From assembly GCF_020906515.1 (NCBI RefSeq), contig NC_085849.1, forward strand, positions 620,001 to 684,000: a DNA stretch of 64,000 nucleotides, in the 5' to 3' direction. This DNA is from Vanrija pseudolonga (taxonomy: Eukaryota; Basidiomycota; Tremellomycetes; Trichosporonales; Trichosporonaceae). Below the pieces are notes generated by a model. That model searched no databases, had not been told where the DNA came from, and worked only from the letters and a program-made list of their open reading frames with translations. The position numbers were made by a program, and so were the translations under genes. This document shows positions 55,081 to 64,000 of this stretch, in pieces. Numbering within the stretch: the stretch's first letter is position 1; the number at the start of each line of letters is the position of its first letter.

Positions 55081-56902
55081 CTAAAACCGGCTGGGGGCAA
55101 CCATGCCATGGTCGACGAGCACGCTGCGGGGTCAGCTGAGCCTGCACAAGGGCGCGCACGACGCACCTGAGACGCGCGTACTCGACGCCCATGACGGCGT
55201 ACATCTCGTGCTCGAACTTGTCAGCAGGCGCCGCACACGCGAGGCGCAGCGCGAGCGGGTCGGCGTCGGCGTCGGCGTCGGTGTCGGTGTCGGATCCGGA
55301 CGCTGAGGCCGAGGTGGCCGGGCTGGAGGGACTAGGCGGGCGCGGCGGCGAGGGGAGGGACGGCGCGGCGTCCCCCGGTGTCGGGGGCCGTGCTGGCCTG
55401 CTACTGCTGCTAGCTTTGTCGTTACGCGACGACGCGATAGCGACGATCGCGGCGCCGAGGGATGCGAGGTCGTGCTCCGCGTGCGAGGTGAGCACGTCGG
55501 CGTCGAACACGGCCGCGAGGAGCGGCGCCATTGCCGTGCTGTGCGTTGTCAGTCAGCATGCCCCATCCGCGACAAGCACGGCGCCTACTCGAGGTCTCTT
55601 GAGACGAGGACCACGCGCGAGACGGTGCCGAAGGGCGCGACGTCGCGGGCTAGCTGGAGCACGTGGCTCTCGAGGACACACCTGGTGGGTGTCAGCGGTG
55701 CATGCGACGCACGCTCTGCATCATCGCGGGCTCTATACCACGCGCCCACCCACCTCGAGTTGGCGCGCAGGTCACGAAACTCGGACACGACGGCGCCGTG
55801 CTCGAAGCGCGTCGTGCCGGGGTATGCCCCGCAGCGGGCGGGGTACGGCCTGTGCCAGTCGTCAGCTCTCTCCTCTGCTGCCTCCACCACCCCACACGGC
55901 ACCCACCGGACAAACGCAAAGCACTTATCGTCGTGCCCCACCCCGCCGCCAGGAGGCAGTATACCCGCGAGATGGGCGAGCACGTCCCATTTCGCGTTGG
56001 CGTACTTGTCGCGCACGGCCAGGCGCGCGGCGGGCGCGTTGGCGTCGGCGAGCACGGCCACGGCGCCGGGCCCGACGAGCTCTGGCAGCCCCGCGTCGGC
56101 GTCGGTGCAGAGCGCGGCGTAGTCGATGTCACGCGTGTGAATGACCACCAGGTCGCCTGCGCGCGGGGAGAGCGTGAGGCGGATTGCTAGCGCCGCGGGG
56201 AGGACTGGGTGTGAGCGATGCCAGAGCGGGGGGTCTTACATGGCAAAACGCGCGCGCGGGCCAGGCCGTACCGCTCGCGCCAGTATGTCCCGACTGGCCC
56301 CAGCGCCTCCGCGGCGCCGGCGACCTTGGAGCGGATCTCGGCCGAGGCGAAGGACGCCGACAGGGAGCGTTCCTGCGCCGTTGCGGCGCCGGAGCGCTGC
56401 AGGAGGAGGGAGGTGAGGAACCGGCCGAGCGGGGCGGGGTCGGGCTGCGCGCCCGGGCTGGCGATGGGGGTGGCGATGGTGCCCGTGAAGAGGTCGGCGA
56501 TGGGCATGTCGGGCAGCTGCTGGGCGCCGAGCGGCAGCGTCGGGTCGAGGCGCGCGAGGGTGCACTCGAAGCCTGGGGCGAGGGCGAGATACGTCGGATG
56601 CGGGACCGTGCCGCTGATTGTGGAGACGGCGCCCAGGTCGGCGTGCTGCGCGAGCTTGTAGAGCGTCGTGTCTGGCGTTAGTGGGACGGGTGGCACAGTA
56701 CGTACCGAGGGCTTGGAGCTGCGCCGAGGTCGACAGCGGCTGGTCCTTTGGCGTCAGTGTTGCGTTCGATTGCCGGCCAGCTTACAGAGGAAGACGACGA
56801 CGAGAGCACGCGGAACGCCGCCGACAGCTCGACGACCGACTCGAGCCCGTCCCACAGGGCTGCGGTGAGACTTGTCGGCGTGAAGCTCAGCGTCAGGTGC
56901 AT
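55081..56902 (-). CDS. Xylulokinase-like FGGY protein lacking catalytic motifs (pseudokinase)
   Basis: 496 residues in eight exons: 56902-56786, 56745-56706, 56671-56240, 56204-55907, 55849-55754, 55681-55589, 55538-55167, 55123-55081. Segments align by eye with fungal xylulokinase (Xks1 type): AQHADLGAVSTISGT for the strand before SGQQHG, ARLDPTLPLGAQQ for LDPSKSLAEQ, then GTYWRERYG, LSPRAGDLVVI for LxPGDxLVSLGT, and PLLAAVFDADVLT with LGAAIVAI for the C-terminal nucleotide region. The N-terminal GxDxST phosphate loop, the GQQHG motif and the GDN catalytic Asp are absent. It probably cannot phosphorylate a sugar. All introns have good consensus sites, so it looks expressed. The family assignment rests on weak similarity. 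Confidence 0.6.
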
Positions 56903-57394
56903 TGTGAGCGAGCGAGTGAGTGGTGAGTGAAGGCAACAAGTCAACATGCTCTAGTGGTCGTGTTTGCAGCGTCGACGGGGGGCGGGGCGTCGACGCGTCG
57001 GCACCGATCCATCCATGCCACCCATTCCGTCGCTCGTCGCTCGTCGCCGTCGCTGTCGTCGTCTTCCTCGCACTCGAGGGGCCCTGGTGCCCCAGCGCCC
57101 TCAGCGCCCCAACACCGCCGATCCTCGACACGCGTAACGTCACTGGCCCCCACACTCACTTCACACCCATCACACAGTTTGCATAACGGCTCGACGACCT
57201 GCGGCACAAGTAACAGGCGACACTTGACGAGACACCACGCGCCAGAGTCGCAACGGCTTTCGCGACTCGGCGCGCCTCTGCCTCCGACCGACCTCCTCGG
57301 CGGGGTACAAGATTTGTCTGGTATCGACACTTGATTTCTGCGGTATAGCGTTTTGACTCGACTCGGTTCCATTGTTCGGTTTCATCGCTCATAT

Positions 57395-58646
57395 CTAGGT
57401 CGGGCGGGGGACGCCGGCAGCAGCTGCGGCGGCGGCGTTTCTATACGTCAGCATTTGCACCACGAGACACACTACTCACCGGTTGGGAATCTGTACATGC
57501 TCTCGGACAAAGCTGGCCAACTGCGACAGCTGGGCCTTGGTGACGGCGAGCTCCTTCTCCAGCGTCTGGATCTTGGCATCGCGCTCAGTAATCTCGCGCG
57601 TGAGCGTCTCGAGTTCCTCCTTTCGCCGCAGGCGGTGCTTCTGTGCCGAGCGGCGATTGATGCTTCGCCGGTCTGGACGTCAGCTGTCGTCGCCAACAAT
57701 ACCACTCACGCTCAAGCCTGTCGATACGTCTCTGCTCCTCGGGGTCAGACCCATCGACATTACGCACGCTGCGCTTCGCTCCCAGCCGCCTCGACGACGC
57801 GCCGGCGTTCGCTGCGCTCGACCCCAGCGCTTCAGCATCCGGCGCGATGGTCGTTGGCGCACCGCTGCCGCCCCAGGGCACAGCGGTCGCGCCGAGATTG
57901 AGCGCGTTCAGCTCTAAGAGCGGAGACGGGGAAGGCTGGAAGTCTCCTGCCACAGAGTTGTCGTCCGTGTCCATGTCGGTCGTGTAGAAGCCAGAGTCAT
58001 CCACATCCGTGCTCGACAGCGACACGCGCGAGTGGTTGCTCGCAGCGGAACGAGGGCGGAAGACGTCCTCAGTGGGCGCGGCAGGGGCTGCTGACGCTGA
58101 CGCTGGCGCTGGGGTCTCGGGCGGCACGAAGCCCGAAGGTGGGTCGAGGCCGACCTGGGCAAAGAAGGTGTCGTTCGTCGTCGACTCGTTGAGGAAGGCC
58201 ATCGGGTTGAACTCTGACGGCTGGCGCGCGAGGCCGGCCGCAGCGGGGTCGATCGTGCCCGTGCCAGTGGTGCCGACCTCGGATGGCAGCTGTCCAAAGC
58301 CATGAAGCTATCGTCAGCCACCGCATCGCGCGCTTCCTTCACTCACATAGCGATCGAGTAAGGACTGGTCTCCGAGCGCCGAGTCGCTCTGGAGCACGCC
58401 GAGCCGCCCGCCGAGGAGCGACTCAAAGTCCCTCCCAATGCTGTCGGTCGGTCCGAGGCCGGCACCAGCGCCGCCGAGGTTGGGACGAGGGAGGTCGCGC
58501 TCCTCGCGGTCGGGCCGGATAGTCGCCGACGACGAGTTGAAGCTGGCGCGTGTGAGCTAGGTGAAGGGGGGAAGGCGAGGAAGGCGAGGAAAGAGGGGAA
58601 GGTAGGCTCGGACTTACGAGTCTGCAGGCTTGAGGAGCGGAGCCAT
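57395..58646 (-). CDS. bZIP transcription factor
   Basis: 353 residues in five exons: 58646-58618, 58542-58347, 58307-57710, 57672-57480, 57440-57395. The basic region is RRSINRRSAQKHRLRRKEEL with the NxxSAQxxR pattern, followed at once by a zipper with heptad hydrophobics (LTREI, TLEKEL, TKAQLSQL). It should bind DNA as a dimer in the nucleus. The N-terminal 270 residues are acidic, Ser/Pro-rich and activation-domain-like (DVDDSGFYTTDMDTDD). The basic region begins right after a 37-base intron, so intron retention would separate the activation part from the DNA-binding part. The last exon adds a short Ala-rich tail. I cannot assign it to a named regulator. Confidence 0.9.
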
Positions 58647-59237
58647 GGTTGGTGGCGATGGCTATGTGGACGAAGTGATGGTGGTAGTGATGGTGACGAC
58701 GCGGTATGTGGACTGCCCGAGTGATGGTCCTCGGCGGCGTTGGTGGCAAGCGGGGAAAAGGTGGTGACGGTGGTGGCGACCGTGGTGACGGTGGGTGACG
58801 GGAGTGGCGACGATATACGTTGAGAGTAAGGTTGAAGGAGGGAGGGGGGAAGGTGGTTAGCGTCGACTTTGTTATGTCTTTTCCTTTTGCCAGACGAGTT
58901 GTAGTGAAAGAAAAACAACAGGACTCGCCTTGTCCCCTCTTCGGCACGGCTTTGGACGCACCGACACAGTGGGCACACACTGGCAGGACACACACAGGAG
59001 ACCACAATGGCGCCAGGCACGGAACAGTTGACTGGACTGCGGCCACGTGAAACACACAATCTATCACATCTGATCCCGTCGCCGCACACACCCCAGCCGG
59101 CTCCCCCTATAAAGTGTCCCAGCAGTCCGCTACATATGCGCTACTACTATATCCCTTCGCCTCGATCCCCTCTGCCCGATATCCCCTCGTCGACTCGACA
59201 TGCCACATACACTGATACACGCGGATAGCACCGCCCC
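58647..59237. other. bZIP promoter and GT61 3' region
   Basis: 591 bases. Trinucleotide-like GGT/GGC repetition upstream of the bZIP start (58650-58810) is the only visible structure. Confidence 0.4.
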
Positions 59238-61014
59238 TCAATCATACTTGTACTGGGCGACAAAGTGGCGGATCTTGTCTGTAATGATGCTCGCCCTGAC
59301 CTTGATGTTGGGCTGGCTGACACTGACACCCTCTTCGCATCCGCGCATGCCACACGTGTCGGGCGTGCAGTACTTGTCCTCGTTGACGAGGAAGTGCTGC
59401 ACACCGGCGGCGGTAGCCAATGGGCTGTAGTCTGTCTGTCGGCGAGTCAGCAAAGCGCGCCGTGCCGTACCGCTGTCAAAGACTTACGACTGTGCACCCC
59501 TTGGGCTGCATTTCAAACACGGCGCGGTGCTTGCCAGAGTTCATCCACAACGTGTGCGTCAGGCCGTTGCCATGGACTGACACGAAGAAGTCGACCGTGC
59601 CAACAAGCGCCTGGGTGCTGTTAGTGCCGATCGTGGCGCGGCGGACTCACAATCTGATCGACAAAGGTGACGTCGTCGTCGAACATGGTAATGGTAAGCT
59701 TGACGAGCCCCTCCTCCTCGAGCTTCTTGAGCTGGAGAACGAGTGCCTGGTGGTCGGAATCGGCAAGACGGCGCGTGGTGTCCTGGCGTGAAAGGTAGAG
59801 CACGTGCGGCTTGCGATGCCTCTTGATCTTGACAACACGGTCGCGGAGTTCGGTCAACCACTCTGGGTAGACAGGAAGGCGCAAGACATCACCCCACGGC
59901 TTCCACGACGCCGAGGGACCGTTGTGACCGCTGTATCGGTCTCCGATGACGGCCAGCGGGAAGCGGTACAGCTCACCGGTGGCAGCAAGCTTCTCCCAGT
60001 CCTTACGGGCCTGAATCTTAATTCCAGGGCTAGGGGGGGCGTCAGTTGCCGCGCACAAGAATTCTCTCTCACAAGAATGCGTTGAGGAAGAACTCGTTGG
60101 CGCCGGCGTGGTCCTGCCACATCATCTGTGGATCGTTGAGGTCCGCAAAGTCTTGCTCATTGTAATTGCGGAGGAAGTTCATGTGCGTGAAGGTTGGCAA
60201 GCGCTTGCCAGTCTGGTAGTAGTAGTGCTGCACGATGCGCCATGCACCGAGGAACATCTCGCCCATAAAGTGGTAATAGTGACCGATGACTGGTGATATC
60301 AGCGCACGGACTTGACTGCAACGATGTCACAATACGACTAGATGTCACGACACGACTACCCACACTCAAAGTCGTTGAGGAAGAACTGGCAATGTCAGCG
60401 TCGGCCGGACGGACGCGCACGCGCACGCGCTCCACGCTACTCACATGCGTGCCGGGCACCTCGATGGCGTCGTCGCTGAACGCCTTTGCGACCTCTGGAA
60501 GCGTGCTTGTGCCGAGCTCCTTCGACTCGTCCATGTGCGAGTCGAGGGCCGGGCCACGAATTGAGAGGATCCTGACAACCTCATCTGGCACCTGGCCCCA
60601 GTACTTGGTGCCGTACTCCTTGATGTGGTTCGAGCTGACCACGTACTTGAGCTCCGGGATGTGCCATGGCGCGTCGGTGAGGAAGTAGTAGGTGTAGTTG
60701 CGCCAATATCTGGGCCGCGTGAGCTGCTTGTCGTGGTTCCTAGCGCCAAGAACAGATCTAGCTCACACATTCTCCGCAATCGTGAAGCCTGGCGCGTGGG
60801 CGATGATCTTGGTGAGGTGTGGGCTGCCGCCGCTGCTGGCGCTGCTGCTACTATATGCTGCAGAGCCGTCGCCAGAGGGGAAGAGCCAGCTCCATACTGA
60901 TCTGCTGGCGGAGGTGCTCTGGTTCTTGTGGGAGGGGAAGGCGATGAGGAGGAAGAGGGGAGCAACGATGAAGCTGATGATGATGATACGCAGCTGGGAC
61001 CGCGTTAGCAGCAT
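59238..61014 (-). CDS. GT61-family glycosyltransferase (DUF563), type II membrane protein
   Basis: 483 residues in seven exons: 61014-60767, 60709-60445, 60385-60364, 60289-60073, 60029-59651, 59610-59488, 59435-59238. A signal anchor (IIIISFIVAPLFLLIAF) after a short basic cytosolic end implies a Golgi type II enzyme. The signature VDFFVSVHGNGLTHTLWM fits the GT61 HGxGLTN motif, preceded by HVLYLSRQDTTRRL and FIGHYYHFMGEMFLGAW. GT61 includes xylosyl- and EOGT-type GlcNAc-transferases acting on glycoproteins and glycans; donor and acceptor are not predictable. Exon 3 has only 22 bases. For intron 1 an earlier acceptor (exon from 60739) is also in frame but would leave a 27-base intron, so the 57-base version is preferred. 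Confidence 0.88.
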
Positions 61015-63922
61015 GGTGGACGTCGAGTCGATGAAAGTCGAGCAATATCAACAACGTCAAAGACGCGTGTGAGTTGGTTGGGTGACAGCAGTGTGTGTGT
61101 GTTCTGGCGGCTGGCTGCCTGAATTGCAGGCTGGATGCCGTGCAGTGTGCAGCATGCGCGCGAGCAGAGTGTGGTGTGTGTGTGGTTGCCGCGCCGCCAG
61201 CCAGACCGCGGAATGGAAGGTCATTCAGTGGTGCACTGGGCTTGTGGGATGCATTGTCCTGCGCTGTCCTGGCTCTCAGCCGTAATCGGGCCAAAGGGAA
61301 AGTTGCAGCCAGGTCGAGCGAGGGCAGGAGACCCCTCCCAACGGCTATTTCTACGCTAACAAAAGTAAAAGGACGCCACTGACATGCAGCACCTCGAATG
61401 AGGCAAAGGGTCACGGTTGCAGGGCAAGGGGGCGAAGGGCGACAGGGACTACAGGGCAGAGGCATAGAGGCAACATGATCCGCCTACAGTTGTTGTTATT
61501 GCGCACTCTCTGCCATCCTGCCATCCTGCCAGCCATACTCAGCCAAACAACGCCCAGACCTGACACGCTGGCAACGCCCTCGGCGCCGCCAGAGACGCCC
61601 CAATTCTGATACACAGCCTCGACACACATCGGCTGAATGGGGATTGACGCCGCGGCGCCGAGGCGGCGACATGTGAGAACCGACAGGCTGTGGGCGGGCG
61701 GCGAGGGTGGTTGCACGGGCGGGGAGTACAGCAAGGAGTTCGTGCAGCCGTGCAACGGCACGGGACCGGCGCGCAGCCTGCCAAGACTACCGTGTCTGCA
61801 GCCTGCTGCAGCCTGACCGTCCCGATCCCTCGTTAGGCCAACCTGCACATACATCGATGGTTGCGTTGGTTACTTAGCGCAGAGGTACTACCCGCGACAA
61901 ACTGTGTCGGCTCTTGTCCCCACCCAACGGCGACTAAAAACTGAAAATAGGCAAATAGGCGTAATCACCTGCCCTTCCAGGACGGCCTGGCCACTCACCG
62001 TCCTAGTGCTAAACTTGTCGACGGCGCCAAGGGGGGATAAGGCATCTAGAATGCTGCAGTTCGGAGGTCGGCGGCGAAGCGCGAACTTGGGTGGTGCAAT
62101 CATTGCGCTAATCGTCGATCTGGGATGTGTACCAGTGTATGGTAGCCACCGCCCTTGCCCTCTTTCCAGCAGCGCCCTTGCCCTCTTTAAAGTCTCCGAG
62201 TCGCTTGTCGCGCACCCGGAATCAGAAACAGGCGCAAGGTGACCTCCCAAGACCCTCACCAGACATGGGCTGCTGGGTGATTGATGCACTCGTCGCACTC
62301 GTCTGTGTCAAACCTTGTCCACACCCACAGAGCTTACTTGTGCATATGTGCATCGTGCATAAGTACATAACCTGGCGATGACGTCAAGCTCAACTCGAGG
62401 CACAGGTGGCCGTGCGCGTGCCTTATCAAGCAAGAGGAGGTCAATGCAGCAGCAGCAAGGCGACGACTAATCGGGGAAGTGGTGGTATCGTCCAAGTGGT
62501 AAGTGATGGAGGAGGGTGCAGAGTGGGCATATCGAGGGATAGATAGGCGTATGCAACGAAGGGAGGCCTGCCACACCCAGATAGAACCTTCTTGGCGTGA
62601 GTGATAGCGTGATCCTCTGTCAACGCCGCAAGATTGAAGGATGTGCGCGGAGGTGAAGGAGGTGCGAGGCATTCAGTAAACCCAAACCCAAATCCATTTT
62701 TAAATGAGGACCTCTTGTCGGCTGTCGTGCCCTAATGACCCTAATGAAATTCTTCACCCAGCAGCCAGAAGCCAGGAGACAGCCACAACATAGTCGCGAG
62801 AATAGCAGCAACGCGCCAGCCAGCCGGCCTGCCCTGCCCTGCTCACAGCCGCACTTCGCCGCCGCCCTAAGCAGCACACAGTCAACTGTTGCTGCTCGCT
62901 CGGCCGACATCGACCCGCCCAAGGCGCAGCTACATAAGACGGAACGGCTCCAGCACCGGCCAAAGCGGCCACTGCATCCGGACGCCTTGGACACCACCCA
63001 CACATCATGTGACGCGTGCTGCCAACGAGCTGGTCATGAGACGACGCGCGCAGACGCCCCGCGCGCCCCGCCCCGCCCGCAGGTGACCTCTGCCAAGAGA
63101 GCTTGGGCGTCAGTCGGCGGGCGGAGCCTGCCTGCGCAATGGGCCGTGGGGCCGTGGGTGACTTTGGCGAGGGCCTCAGCGAGGCGAGGAGGAAGGAGAA
63201 AGAAGACACAGGCGGACATGAAATCGACCGAGCGAGAGCTGGAGGGGAGGTGCATCACGCCGGTATGCCGGCCCACCCATCGCACCGCGCACCGATCCGA
63301 CAACAACGTGGCCATTTCCCCGCCTGTCGCTGTTATGGGGCAGGGTCGTCAGTGCCGCCGGCCGGCGTAGTCCGGCGAGTCGCGGGCCGAGGTGGCGGGC
63401 GGCGGTGGCGCGTGCGGGCATCTCGCGGCGGCAAGTGGTGCGGGGGAGCGTGAGTGAGCTAAGGCCGGGCCTGCGTCGCTGTGAGGGCGAAGAACAAAAG
63501 AGGCAGGGCAGAACGACGACGACGAGGCGTGGGCGTGGGAGGATTTGTGCAGCATCGTGATTCCGAGGAGATGCAGCACAGAGGCCCCCTCGGCCACTTT
63601 CCCCCTCGCTTAGCCCGCCCATCGTGGATCATGCGCGCCAAGATTACCCCCACTTGTTCCGGCTGCCCTGCCCCCACCCGGCCCAATCACGAGCCGAACG
63701 ACGATCATTCCGATGTTGCTGCGTTCCGATGCTCTCTCTCTGTTGTGAGTTGTTGCTCGAATCGACGACTGCTGCACTCGTTGCGACGACCTCGCCTGTG
63801 CTCCTGCTGCTGCACTGCACCCACCGCATAGAAACTACTTCTGCATCCCTTTTGATTTACTGCTTATCTCCTGAAACAACTACTACCCCGTCATCAAACA
63901 ACCCGTAGAAAAAGCCCAAGTA
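61015..63922. other. 2.9-kb stretch without a supported gene
   Basis: No frame shows protein-like sequence with splice support. There is a repeated CGCCCTTGCCCTCTTT motif at about 62150-62190. From about 63700 the DNA becomes CT/CA-rich like a transcript leader on the plus strand. Confidence 0.4.
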
Positions 63923-64000
63923 ATGATATCACCATGCAGCGTTCGTAGCGCAGCTGATGGATGCAATCGTGCTGTCGCTTGGAATGCTCGCTCTGTGGCC
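63923..64000 (+). other. Possible 5' end of a gene leaving the window
   Basis: After a pyrimidine-rich leader-like stretch, the frame from ATG 63923 (MISPCSVRSAADGCNRAVAW) is open to the edge. A second ATG at 63933 in another frame stops after four codons. With 26 codons nothing can be identified, and it may be untranslated leader. Confidence 0.2.

Overview
The window is nuclear DNA of a GC-rich basidiomycete yeast. Tremellomycetes, probably Trichosporonales, is my inference. The grounds are dense genes, many introns of only 31-60 bases with GTRNGY donors and a CTRAC branch site just before the AG, C/G-ending codons, and a very long cysteine-rich metallothionein of the type known from Cryptococcus. 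No transposon, virus-like element, CRISPR array or rRNA is visible. I reconstructed 24 protein genes (one cut by the left edge) and one tRNA. Every multi-exon model was assembled by hand and each complete model sums to a whole number of codons.

Left part (1-24.5 kb): a partial lipid-droplet hydrolase; the DNA-damage tolerance helicase/ubiquitin ligase RAD5; a secreted S1/P1 nuclease; a YFH7-like P-loop kinase; isopentenyl-diphosphate isomerase IDI1; a large RasGEF with a degenerate Ras-like domain at its N terminus; a 425-residue metallothionein; a SUB1/PC4 coactivator; a quinone oxidoreductase; and an Srk1/Rck2-type stress kinase.

Middle (24.5-46.9 kb): an unassigned Ser/Pro-rich exon that may extend the Srk1-like kinase; a 1,862-residue SNT1/NCoR-like double-SANT protein; a small membrane protein; an AlkB-type dioxygenase; a seven-helix membrane protein with a large ectodomain; an intron-containing tRNA; an 11-exon methyltransferase with a His/Asn/Asp/Ser tail; TIM21; and an MFS anion transporter.

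Right part (46.9-64 kb): a CHK/APH-like small-molecule kinase; an F-box-like protein with a C-terminal zinc-ribbon-like motif; a Ser/Pro/Ala-rich protein with three RRxS sites; a xylulokinase-like protein that has lost its catalytic motifs; a bZIP factor; and a GT61 glycosyltransferase. The last 3 kb hold no gene I can support apart from a possible leader at the edge.

The genes are unrelated housekeeping, stress and regulatory functions; there is no operon-like system. The most unusual signals are two 3-base micro-exons, one in RAD5 and one in the AlkB gene, both splitting two codons in the same way; the oversized repeat-built metallothionein; and two enzyme-derived domains that look catalytically dead, the Ras-like domain of the RasGEF and the FGGY-type kinase.
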